This document shows, in pieces, positions 53,106-60,156 of a stretch of 64,000 nt of DNA. The DNA comes from Gammaproteobacteria bacterium (GTDB taxonomy: Bacteria > Pseudomonadota > Gammaproteobacteria > Xanthomonadales > SZUA-36): positions 1 to 64,000 of the forward strand of contig JAUIJU010000001.1 of the NCBI GenBank assembly GCA_030431095.1, given 5' to 3'. Both the position numbers and the translations under genes were made by a program. The notes under the pieces were generated by a model. It searched no databases. It saw only the letters and a program-made list of their open reading frames with translations, and was not told the DNA's origin. The first letter of the stretch is position 1. Each line of letters opens with the position of its first letter.

Positions 53106-53238
53106 AGCCGCCCGTTCCCGGCCAACAACAGCACCCAACCCGACCAGGTCAATCACCGTTCGCCCCGACAGGCCCGCCCCAAGGGGGCGCCGCCCGTTCC
53201 CGGCCAACAAAAGCACCCAGCCCGCCCAGGTCAATCAC
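53085..53238. repeat. Two direct copies of a 72-bp unit, 82-bp period
   Basis: Copy 1 is 53085-53156 and copy 2 is 53167-53238, with four differences. Each begins GACAGGCCCGCCCCAAGGGG and ends CAGGTCAATCAC. Copy 1 supplies the outer arm of the right structured module (53089-53105), and copy 2 carries a second version of that arm at 53171-53187. Confidence 0.8.
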
Positions 53239-53341
53239 GGCCGAAACCCAATTTGGTCGATTCACAAAACCTTCATGGAACGGTAAGGGCGGTGTCATGG
53301 CCCGGGCGCAGGATGGTCGAGGATAGTGTAGGGAAGGTGTA

Positions 53342-53881
53342 ATGGACTGGAACGTGCAACCCGTGCGAAGGATGGTCGCCCTGGACCTGGCGCTGTGCCT
53401 GCGTTTCAATCGAGCTTGCGTGTTTCTTCCGGTGCGGCGCTTTTTCGCGGTCATCAGCTGGCTGGGCAACGGGAAGGTCTGGTACGTGCTGATGCTGCTG
53501 TTGCCCTTGCTACACGGCAGGCCGGGGCTGCAGGTCAGCCTGCAGATGGCGATTGCGGGCATTGCCGGCGTGACCGTCTACAAGTTGATCAAGCACTTCA
53601 CTCACCGACCGCGACCCTACATGCAGCACCAGACCATCGTGCTGGGCGCCGCCCCCCTTGACCAGTTCAGTTTCCCATCGGGGCACACCCTGCATGCCGT
53701 GATGTTCACCCTGATCGTCTGCGCGGCCTTTCCGGTCATGGCCTGGTTGCTGGTGCCATTCACCCTGCTGGTGGCGGCCTCCCGTGTCATTCTGGGATTG
53801 CACTATCCGACGGACGTCCTGTTGGGCGCCGGCGTGGGCGTTCTTCTGGCCTTGCTGGTACCGGTCGTCGCGGTTCCCTGA
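53342..53881 (+). CDS. PAP2-family membrane phosphatase
   Basis: 179 residues with four to five helices. The three phosphatase motifs are complete: KHFTHRPRP (K-x6-RP), PSGHT, and SRVILGLHYPTD (SR-x5-H-x3-D). It dephosphorylates a lipid phosphate such as phosphatidate, undecaprenyl pyrophosphate or a lipid A precursor; the substrate cannot be assigned. GGGAAGG stands upstream of the ATG. It is preceded by the non-coding repeat region. Confidence 0.92.
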   Translation: MDWNVQPVRRMVALDLALCLRFNRACVFLPVRRFFAVISWLGNGKVWYVLMLLLPLLHGRPGLQVSLQMAIAGIAGVTVYKLIKHFTHRPRPYMQHQTIVLGAAPLDQFSFPSGHTLHAVMFTLIVCAAFPVMAWLLVPFTLLVAASRVILGLHYPTDVLLGAGVGVLLALLVPVVAVP

Positions 53882-53977
53882 ACAAGCCGCTTATCCTTCT
53901 CCAAATGTAACCTTTCTTCGTTGGCAGGCGTCAAAGCCGGGACGAGGTTGCAGTCAGACAACGGAGGAGCATCAACC

Positions 53978-54751
53978 ATGAGAACACGCACATTGACCAC
54001 TGCGATGGTCGCGCTGGCCGTGTCGGGACAGGCGGTCGCCTGGAGCGGCTGTGAGCATCGCCGCGAGATCGACGAGCGGCTGGACCTGTCCGGCAGCCAA
54101 TCCCTTGAAGTGATCGCCGCCGCGGGCGACCTGGACATCACCGGAAAATCCGGACTGGATCATGTGCGCGTCCGCGCCACGGTCTGTGCATCCGAGGAGG
54201 ACTGGGCGCAGGAGGCGGGCGTGGACCTTCGCGGAGGAGCGTCGGCACGGGTCGCCGTGGTGACGCCCGACACTGATTGGGGCGGTGGCAACCGCTACGT
54301 GTATGTCGATCTGCAACTGGAGGTGCCGTCCGACCTTGCGCTGGACGTGAGTGACAGCAGTGGCGACATCGAACTCGAGGACGTGGGTGCCGTGAAGTTG
54401 CGCGACAGCAGCGGTGATATCGAGATCGATGGGGCCGTTTCGGTGGAGGTCCAGGATTCTTCCGGTGATATCGAACTGTTCGACGTAACCCGCGACGTCA
54501 TCGTGGTATCCGACAGCTCTGGCGACATCCGCGGCCAGGACATCGAGGGCAGCGTGCTGGTCGCCAAGGACAGTTCCGGGGACATCCGTTTCAAGGAAGT
54601 GGGCGGCGACTTCATCGTCGAGCGCGATTCCTCGGGTGACATCGTGGCCTTGACCATCGGCGGTGATTTTGCCGTGCTGCGTGATGGCAGCGGCGAAGTG
54701 AGTCACCGCGAAGTCGGCGGCACGGTCGACATTCCCCGCGACAAACGCTGA
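53978..54751 (+). CDS. DUF4097-type secreted beta-helix protein with DSSGDI repeats
   Basis: 257 residues from the ATG at 53978, with GGAGGA upstream and a signal peptide (about 1-21). From residue 126 the motif DSSGDI occurs six times (126, 143, 160, 179, 198, 217), plus a seventh degenerate DGSGEV at 236. Spacing is 17, 17, 19, 19, 19 and 19 residues. Such regular turns build a right-handed beta-helix of the putative-adhesin (DUF4097) type. Function unknown; probably periplasmic or surface-exposed. Single gene followed by a hairpin terminator. Confidence 0.82.
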   Translation: MRTRTLTTAMVALAVSGQAVAWSGCEHRREIDERLDLSGSQSLEVIAAAGDLDITGKSGLDHVRVRATVCASEEDWAQEAGVDLRGGASARVAVVTPDTDWGGGNRYVYVDLQLEVPSDLALDVSDSSGDIELEDVGAVKLRDSSGDIEIDGAVSVEVQDSSGDIELFDVTRDVIVVSDSSGDIRGQDIEGSVLVAKDSSGDIRFKEVGGDFIVERDSSGDIVALTIGGDFAVLRDGSGEVSHREVGGTVDIPRDKR

Positions 54752-54797
54752 AGCACGGGCAGGGGGGCGGTACCGGGGAATCCGTGACGCCGATCGC

Positions 54798-54825
54798 GCC
54801 GGCGCTTGCGCCGGCCCGCGCTTTT
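54798..54825 (+). terminator. Intrinsic terminator candidate after DUF4097 gene
   Basis: An 8-bp stem GCCGGCGC / GCGCCGGC (54798-54805, 54808-54815) and a TTTT run at 54822-54825. It ends just before the upp promoter-like box. Confidence 0.55.
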
Positions 54826-54828
54826 GCC

Positions 54829-54834
54829 TAGCGT
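54829..54834 (+). promoter_or_regulatory. -10-like box (leaderless) for upp
   Basis: TAGCGT, six bases before the ATG at 54841; a weak match apart from the T-A...T skeleton. No ribosome site is seen. Confidence 0.35.
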
Positions 54835-54840
54835 GGTCGC

Positions 54841-55500
54841 ATGGCAACCGAAGTCATCGACCTCAGCCGGGGACATTCCCTGGTCAACGTTCTGCTCGCC
54901 GAAATCCGTGACGTTGGGATCCAGGGTGATCCCCTGCGGTTTCGGCGCAATATCGAGCGCTTCGGCGAAATTCTGGGATACGAGATCAGCAAGCGCCTGG
55001 CCTACGAGCCGCGACGGGTGCGCACGCCCCTGGCGGAAACCACGGTCCCCGTTCTGAGTGAACAGCCGGTGCTCGCCACCATCCTGCGCGCGGGTCTGCC
55101 GCTTCACCAGGGATTGCTGAACGTGTTCGACCGGGCCGACAACGCCTTCGTTTCCGCCTACCGCAAACACGAAGGTGACGAGGCGCACTTCGAGGTTGAA
55201 ATCGAATATCTGGCCAGCCCCTCGCTGGAAGGCCGTACCCTGATCCTCTGCGACCCCATGCTGGCCACCGGTTCGAGCATGGTGCTGGCCTGGAAGGCCC
55301 TGCTGGAACGGGGTATGCCGGCGCAAACACACATCGTCTCGGTCATCAGCAGCGAAGCAGGTGTGGCCTGTGTGCAGGCCGAATTGCCCGGGAACACCAC
55401 CGTCTGGGTGGCCGCGATGGACCCGGAACTGAACGATCACGCCTACATCGTGCCCGGCCTCGGCGATGCCGGCGACCTGTGTTACGGCGACAAGGCCTGA
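54841..55500 (+). CDS. upp: Uracil phosphoribosyltransferase
   Basis: 219 residues. The PRPP-binding loop LILCDPMLATGSSMVLA is typical of Upp, although Upp usually has GGS where this has GSS. The uracil-binding end is YIVPGLGDAGDLCYG. The PVLATILRAGLPLHQGLL segment also fits. It converts uracil and PRPP to UMP in pyrimidine salvage. There is no uracil permease gene alongside. No ribosome site precedes the ATG. Confidence 0.92.
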   Translation: MATEVIDLSRGHSLVNVLLAEIRDVGIQGDPLRFRRNIERFGEILGYEISKRLAYEPRRVRTPLAETTVPVLSEQPVLATILRAGLPLHQGLLNVFDRADNAFVSAYRKHEGDEAHFEVEIEYLASPSLEGRTLILCDPMLATGSSMVLAWKALLERGMPAQTHIVSVISSEAGVACVQAELPGNTTVWVAAMDPELNDHAYIVPGLGDAGDLCYGDKA

Positions 55501-55532
55501 CACCATCCAGCAGTCTGTTTTTCTCGAACCCC

Positions 55533-56150
55533 TCAGTTCAGGGTCTGCCAGACCAGGCGGGCCGCCAGGGCCAGCAGAATGATGCCAAACAGGCGCTCCA
55601 GCCATACCGACTGCGCCTGGAGCCGGGGCAACCAGGCAGGACGCGAAAACGCCCAGGCCACCAGCAGGTACCACAACGCGTCAATCGTCATGGCCGTGGC
55701 GGCATAGCCCAGGCGGGCGGCAAGCGAGGTGTCCGGCCCGATGACCTGGCTGAACAAGGCAATGAAGAACACCGCGATCTTGGGGTTCAGGAACACCACC
55801 AGGAAGCCTTCCCGGAGGGCGCTGCCGCGACCGGGGTTGGCGGACGCGCCGGGCGTCTGCCCGGAGGGCTTCGCTGACAGACCCTTGATGCCCAGCCAGG
55901 CGAGATAGGCCGCGCCCCCCCACTGCATGGCGGTGAACAGGACCGGCGAAGTGGTGACCAGGAACGCCAGGCCCGAGATGCAGGCCAGCGCATAGCAGCC
56001 GATGCCCAGCCCGTGGGCCAGCGCGGCGGCGCTGCCCTGCCAGCGTCCGCCAACCAGGGTCTGGCGCAGCACGACTGCCAGGGATGGTCCGGGGGACATC
56101 GCGCCCAGTGCGCAGATCGAGACGACGGCGAGCCAGGTGGCGAGGTTCAC
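55533..56150 (-). CDS. LysE-family amino acid exporter
   Basis: 205 residues from the GTG at 56148-56150, chosen because VNLATWLAVVSICALGAMSPGPSL matches the family N-terminus. A TTG three codons upstream is an alternative, and neither has a clear ribosome site. Six helices are visible, with the conserved SPGP segment and GGAAYLAWLGIKGL. It belongs to the LysE/RhtB superfamily, which exports amino acids such as homoserine, threonine or cysteine derivatives; the substrate is unknown. It is convergent with upp. Confidence 0.88.
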   Translation of the reverse strand: MNLATWLAVVSICALGAMSPGPSLAVVLRQTLVGGRWQGSAAALAHGLGIGCYALACISGLAFLVTTSPVLFTAMQWGGAAYLAWLGIKGLSAKPSGQTPGASANPGRGSALREGFLVVFLNPKIAVFFIALFSQVIGPDTSLAARLGYAATAMTIDALWYLLVAWAFSRPAWLPRLQAQSVWLERLFGIILLALAARLVWQTLN

Positions 56151-56298
56151 GACAGGCAAAAGGCTGTGGCAGGCATCTCGACATGCTAGGCGGCGGTAAG
56201 CACACGGACAAGTTCAGGGCGAACGATTCCAAGTGTCATTCCCGGTCGGATATTGCTAAGGTTGATGCAAGGCTGTTTTGCAACCCGGGGGGATGACC

Positions 56299-57159
56299 AT
56301 GACCAGGCAACTGGCCATCATCGTGACGACTGTCCTGCTGTTGACCGGCTGCGCGCAGTCGGGCGGCCCGTCATCGGAAATGGCGCTGACCGACGCGCCC
56401 AAGTTCGGCAAATTCATCTGGCACGACCTGATCACGGACGACGTTGCGGCCGCACGGGCGTTCTACGGGGACCTGCTGGGCTGGACCTTCGAGGATTCGC
56501 GGCGTCCCGGCAGCCGCACCCCGTACACGCTGATCCGTTCCGCCACCGGGGATTACGTGGGGGGCATCGTGGCCCTCGACGACCCGGACTCCGGCGCGGA
56601 CTATTCGCGCTGGCTGCCCTACTACGCGGTACCTGACGTGGACGCGGCGGCCGAGGCCAGCGCCCGAAGTGGTGGTGAAGTCGTGGTCCGGCCGCGCGAT
56701 GTGGGCATGGTCGCGCGAGTGGCCGCGGTGCGTGACCCGACCAACGCGGTGGTTGGATTCATCAGCAGCAACATCGGCTACCCCATCGACCCACTGGCCC
56801 CCGGCACCGGCGACGTGGCCTGGAACGAACTGGTCACTTCCGATCCTGCCGCCGCCGCCGCATTCTACGCCGGGTTGTCACACGGCGCTGTGCGGGAAGA
56901 GCCGCGAGGCGACCAGGTCTATCGCATGTTGCGCAATGAAGGCCGTGACCGCGCCGGCGTGATGCCCCGGCCCAACGAGGACATCGAGCCCCTGTGGTTG
57001 ACCTATTTCGCGGTGCGTGATCCGGCCGCGTCGGCGTCACGTGTGGCCGCACTGGGCGGCGAGGTGCTGATGGCGCCCAGCGACAGCGTGCGCGGAGGCA
57101 GCATCGCCCTGGTCACCGACCCCACCGGCGCCGTGCTCGGCCTGCTGCGCAACCCTTGA
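56299..57159 (+). CDS. Lipoprotein with two VOC (glyoxalase-like) domains
   Basis: 286 residues from the ATG at 56299, spaced six bases from GGGGGG; an ATG two codons upstream is too close to it. A signal peptide with lipobox LLTGC (Cys15) precedes the first VOC domain (FIWHDLITDDVAAARAFYGD, about 34-155). The second domain (VAWNELVTSDPAAAAAFYAG, about 170-286) follows. The VOC fold usually binds a metal in a cytosolic enzyme, so a lipid-anchored pair is unusual. Substrate and activity are unknown. The next gene, a 57-residue lipoprotein, follows after 10 bp. Confidence 0.82.
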   Translation: MTRQLAIIVTTVLLLTGCAQSGGPSSEMALTDAPKFGKFIWHDLITDDVAAARAFYGDLLGWTFEDSRRPGSRTPYTLIRSATGDYVGGIVALDDPDSGADYSRWLPYYAVPDVDAAAEASARSGGEVVVRPRDVGMVARVAAVRDPTNAVVGFISSNIGYPIDPLAPGTGDVAWNELVTSDPAAAAAFYAGLSHGAVREEPRGDQVYRMLRNEGRDRAGVMPRPNEDIEPLWLTYFAVRDPAASASRVAALGGEVLMAPSDSVRGGSIALVTDPTGAVLGLLRNP

Positions 57160-57169
57160 GGATCCTGTC

Positions 57170-57343
57170 ATGAATGCACTCCGTCATTCCGGAACGATTC
57201 GCCGCAACCTGTGGCTCGGACTGCTGACCGCGGCCTGCCTGGCGCTGGGTGGCTGCAGCGGCAATGTCGGCGTCGGTATGAGCGTCGGCGTTCCGATCGG
57301 GAACCATGGGTACATCAGCGTGGGTGGCGGGAACTGGTTCTAG
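57170..57343 (+). CDS. Small lipoprotein, 57 residues
   Basis: A short gene with GAGGA upstream of the ATG, 10 bp after the VOC lipoprotein. MNALRHSGTIRRNLWLGLLT leads to a lipobox LGGC (Cys29). The mature peptide of 29 residues is Gly-rich (GNVGVGMSVGVPIGN, then GYISVGGGNWF). No family is recognised. The close spacing suggests cotranscription with the VOC lipoprotein. Confidence 0.68.
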   Translation: MNALRHSGTIRRNLWLGLLTAACLALGGCSGNVGVGMSVGVPIGNHGYISVGGGNWF

Positions 57344-57361
57344 GCAATTCGCTGCTGAGGG

Positions 57362-57367
57362 TATCAT
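57362..57367 (+). promoter_or_regulatory. -10-like box (leaderless) for zinc peptidase gene
   Basis: TATCAT, six bases before the ATG at 57374, with no ribosome site in between. Confidence 0.5.
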
Positions 57368-57373
57368 CCGCGC

Positions 57374-58057
57374 ATGGCGTGGCTGTTGCTGCTTGGATTC
57401 ATCATCGCGGCCGTGTACCTGCCTTCGTGGTGGGTGCGCCGAACCCTGTCGCGCTACGCCCGCCCCGAAGACCGCTATCCTGCCACTGGGGCCGACCTGG
57501 CGCGTCACCTGCTGGACCTTCACGGCCTCCAGGGGGTCAAGGTCGAAGTGACCGAACAGGGCGATCACTACGACCCGGACGCCAAGGCGGTGCGCCTGGC
57601 CGCGGAGCGGTTCCACGGGCAATCGTTGACCGCGGTCACGGTGGCGGCGCACGAGGTGGGGCACGCCTTGCAGGACGCGACGGACTATCGGCCCCTGCGC
57701 TGGCGTTCGCAGCTGGTTCGGCTGACACGTCCCCTGGAGCGCCTCGGCGCCGGAATACTGATCGGTGCGCCGTTGCTGGCCCTGCTGTTCCGCCTGCCGT
57801 CGGTCACGCTGGCCCTGGTGGCAGGCGGACTGCTGACGCTGGGCGCCTCCACCCTGGTGCACCTGGTCACCCTGCCAACGGAATTCGACGCCAGCTTCTC
57901 CCGCGCCATGCCGCTGCTGCGAAAGGATGGCGTCCTGATACCGGCCGACCACCCGCACGCGAAAAGGATACTGACCGCCGCGGCCATGACCTACGTGGCT
58001 GCTTCCCTCATGAGCCTGCTGAACGTGGCGCGCTGGTGGACCTTGCTTCGGCGCTGA
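57374..58057 (+). CDS. Membrane zinc metallopeptidase (YugP-like)
   Basis: 227 residues. An N-terminal helix (about 3-22) anchors a domain with VTVAAHEVGHALQDA, the HExxH zinc motif (HEVGH), and RPLRWRSQLVRL. This is the PF04298/YugP-like neutral zinc peptidase pattern. Two helices follow, then FDASFSRAMPLLRKDG, which carries the family's usual third-ligand region, and a final helix. Substrate unknown. The TATCAT box stands six bases before the ATG. Confidence 0.87.
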   Translation: MAWLLLLGFIIAAVYLPSWWVRRTLSRYARPEDRYPATGADLARHLLDLHGLQGVKVEVTEQGDHYDPDAKAVRLAAERFHGQSLTAVTVAAHEVGHALQDATDYRPLRWRSQLVRLTRPLERLGAGILIGAPLLALLFRLPSVTLALVAGGLLTLGASTLVHLVTLPTEFDASFSRAMPLLRKDGVLIPADHPHAKRILTAAAMTYVAASLMSLLNVARWWTLLRR

Positions 58058-58096
58058 GCGCGCCGTCGGCCTGACAGCGGGCCGGCGGCTTACCCC

Positions 58097-58855
58097 ATGG
58101 CGACCCGGCAACGGTTCATGGCCTCTGGCGTTCACTTCGCACTCAGTGCGTTGGTGCTGGCGCCCGTGCTCGTCGCCGTGTTCGTGTTCTGGTACCCGGC
58201 GCCCTGGTTCGAGGTGCAGGGGGCAGCCGGCGTGGTGGCGGTACTGATCGGCGTGCAGATTCTGGCTGGGCCTTTGCTGACCGCACTGGTCTTCCGGCCG
58301 GGCAAGAAAGGACTGGTATTCGACCTGGTGGTCATCGCGGTGCTGCAGCTCATGGCGCTGGGTTGGGGCACCTGGGTCATGCATGACGAACGTCCGCGCT
58401 ACGTGGTGTTTGCGGTCGACCGCTTCGTACCCCTGGCCGGCAAGGACGTGAATGTGGGTGCCGCGGGCATGGAGGCGTTCGACCGCGCGGGGACTGGAGC
58501 TCCGGTGTACGCCTTTGCCGAGATGCCCATGGGCGCGGCGTTCCAGGCATTGCAGGACAGCGTCCTGTTCGGCGGTGGCCCGGACCTGGAACGGCGACCG
58601 GAGTATTGGCGCTCGTTCGAAGGGCTCGGAGGCGCGGTGCTGCAGGCGGCGCGGCCGCTGGGCGAACTGCGCGCGCAGCGCCCGGACCGGGACGGCGCGT
58701 TGGCTGAAGCGGCGCTCGCCCTCGGTCTGGATCCGGAAGACACCCCGTTTTTGCCCGTGGTTGGCAAGCGGCGGGATTTTGCGGCCTTGCTGGACCCCCG
58801 TTCCGCCCGGGTTCTGGACGTGGTGCCGGTCGACCCCTGGATCGGGCGCCGCTGA
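58097..58855 (+). CDS. TfpX/TfpZ-like type IV pilin accessory protein
   Basis: 252 residues. Four hydrophobic stretches occur in the first 100 residues, including FMASGVHFALSALVLAPVLVA and YPAPWFEVQGAAGVVAVLIGVQ with the conserved GPLLTALVF. A soluble C-terminal domain includes RPRYVVFAVDRF. These features match TfpX/TfpZ accessory proteins, which shield pilin subunits before assembly. No pilin or pilus-assembly gene lies in the window, so the partner is elsewhere or the role has changed. Confidence 0.78.
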   Translation: MATRQRFMASGVHFALSALVLAPVLVAVFVFWYPAPWFEVQGAAGVVAVLIGVQILAGPLLTALVFRPGKKGLVFDLVVIAVLQLMALGWGTWVMHDERPRYVVFAVDRFVPLAGKDVNVGAAGMEAFDRAGTGAPVYAFAEMPMGAAFQALQDSVLFGGGPDLERRPEYWRSFEGLGGAVLQAARPLGELRAQRPDRDGALAEAALALGLDPEDTPFLPVVGKRRDFAALLDPRSARVLDVVPVDPWIGRR

Positions 58856-58871
58856 GCGGCCCGTGGCGTGA

Positions 58872-58877
58872 TACCGT
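58872..58877 (+). promoter_or_regulatory. -10-like box (leaderless) for aminotransferase gene
   Basis: TACCGT, six bases before the ATG at 58884, with no ribosome site. Confidence 0.35.
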
Positions 58878-58883
58878 AGCGCG

Positions 58884-60044
58884 ATGCGCCCCGAACTGGT
58901 CGACAAGTTGCCGGGATTCGGCACCACCATTTTCTCCGTGATGACCCGCCTGGCGCAGGAGCACGGCGCCATAAACCTGTCCCAGGGTTTCCCGGATTTC
59001 GAAGGGCCGCAGCTGCTGCGCGATCGCGCAGCCTGGCACATGAACCACGGGCACAACCAGTATTCGCCCTTGCCCGGTGTGGCCCCGTTGCGCGAGGCCA
59101 TTGCCGTCAAGGTGGCCGATTGCTATGGCGCCCGACTCGACCCGGAACGTGAGTTGTGTGTTACACCCGGGGCGACCGAGGCACTGTCCTGCGCCATCGC
59201 CTGCACCATCCATGCCGGCGACCAGGCCATCATCATCGACCCGGCCTATGACACTTATGACCCCTGTGTGCGGCTGAACGGCGGCGAGCCGGTTCACGTT
59301 CCCGTGACCCGTGGCTTTCGTGTTGACTGGGACCGTGTCGAAAGCGTGCTCACCGATCGCACTCGCCTGTTGATCCTCAATTCACCCCACAATCCCACAG
59401 GCACCGCCTGGGATCCGGAGGATCTGGAGGCCCTGCGTCGAATCACGCGGAAGCACCCCTTGTTCCTGCTCTCGGACGAGGTGTATGAACACATCGTTTT
59501 CGATGGCCGGCCCCACCTCGGCCTGTTGCGTGACCCGGAACTGTACAAACGCGCATTCGTGGTGTCGTCCTTCGGTAAGACCTATCACGCCACCGGCTGG
59601 CGGGTGGGCTACTGCGCGGCGCCCCCACGGCTGATGTCGGCGTTTTTGCGCATTCACCAGTTCACCAATTTCAGTACCCACACACCCCTCCAGTACGCCA
59701 TTGCCGACGTGCTGCGTGACCTGCCGGAGCACCACCGGACGCTGGGCGCGTTCTATCAGGCCAAGCGCGATACCTTTCTCGATCTGCTCGCCGACACCCC
59801 GTTTCGCCTCACACCGTCCTCCGGCACCTATTTTCAATTGGCCGACTATGGCGAAATTTCGGACGAACCGGACACTGAGTTCGCACGCCGCCTGACCACG
59901 CAATACGGCGTGGCGGCCATTCCGGTGACGCCGTTCTATTGCAAGCCGCCGAACGACCTGCACGTGGTGCGGTTCTGTTTTGCCAAGGACGACGCCACGC
60001 TTGCCGAGGCAGCGCAGCGCCTGCGTGCGGTGGCGCCGGCCTGA
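58884..60044 (+). CDS. Class I/II PLP aminotransferase, methionine aminotransferase-like
   Basis: 386 residues. The N-terminus INLSQGFPDFEGPQLLRD is typical of the YbdL/kynurenine-oxoglutarate branch. Other landmarks are GHNQYSPLPGVAPLREAI, LILNSPHNPTGT (Asn contacts PLP), LLSDEVYEHIVFDG, and the Schiff-base Lys in SSFGKTYHATGWRVGY. It probably transfers amino groups from methionine or similar amino acids to a 2-oxo acid. Substrate choice is inferred from resemblance only. The gene is monocistronic with no ribosome site and a TACCGT six bases ahead. Confidence 0.88.
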   Translation: MRPELVDKLPGFGTTIFSVMTRLAQEHGAINLSQGFPDFEGPQLLRDRAAWHMNHGHNQYSPLPGVAPLREAIAVKVADCYGARLDPERELCVTPGATEALSCAIACTIHAGDQAIIIDPAYDTYDPCVRLNGGEPVHVPVTRGFRVDWDRVESVLTDRTRLLILNSPHNPTGTAWDPEDLEALRRITRKHPLFLLSDEVYEHIVFDGRPHLGLLRDPELYKRAFVVSSFGKTYHATGWRVGYCAAPPRLMSAFLRIHQFTNFSTHTPLQYAIADVLRDLPEHHRTLGAFYQAKRDTFLDLLADTPFRLTPSSGTYFQLADYGEISDEPDTEFARRLTTQYGVAAIPVTPFYCKPPNDLHVVRFCFAKDDATLAEAAQRLRAVAPA

Positions 60045-60144
60045 ATTTCGGCCTGTCCCGTGTCCTTTGCGACGAACCGTTTATGGATGAGATGAGCGGC
60101 GGGCGCCGTTCGGTGAAATTCACGGCGGCGGTGAAGAAACCCAC

Positions 60145-60150
60145 TACAAT
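60145..60150 (+). promoter_or_regulatory. -10-like box (leaderless) for sensor kinase gene
   Basis: TACAAT, five of six bases as in consensus, six bases before the ATG at 60157. Confidence 0.5.
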
Positions 60151-60156
60151 GCCCGC

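Larger units (their letters stand above)
52203..53341. other. Non-coding, repeat-rich 1.1-kb region
   Basis: No credible gene lies between the RND pump and the PAP2 gene. Open frames on both strands have no start signals. The similar words in them arise only because the same DNA is repeated in opposite orientations. The region contains two inverted structured modules, a tandem 82-bp repeat, and between the modules (52457-52915) GC-rich unique sequence with no feature I can name. Confidence 0.75.

Noticed and set aside
53085-53238. Tandem repeats that could be mistaken for CRISPR
   Set aside because: Two 72-bp units at an 82-bp period with only about 10 bp between them do not give the 28-37 bp repeats and similar-sized spacers of a CRISPR array.
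52292-53342. Open frames that share the same peptide words on both strands
   Set aside because: The shared words come from the inverted DNA module and tandem repeat. The frames have no start signals and no family resemblance, so I treat the region as non-coding.
57113-59110. A 665-codon open frame on the minus strand
   Set aside because: It spans four plus-strand genes and has His/Gln/Arg-rich, motif-free sequence, typical of a shadow frame.
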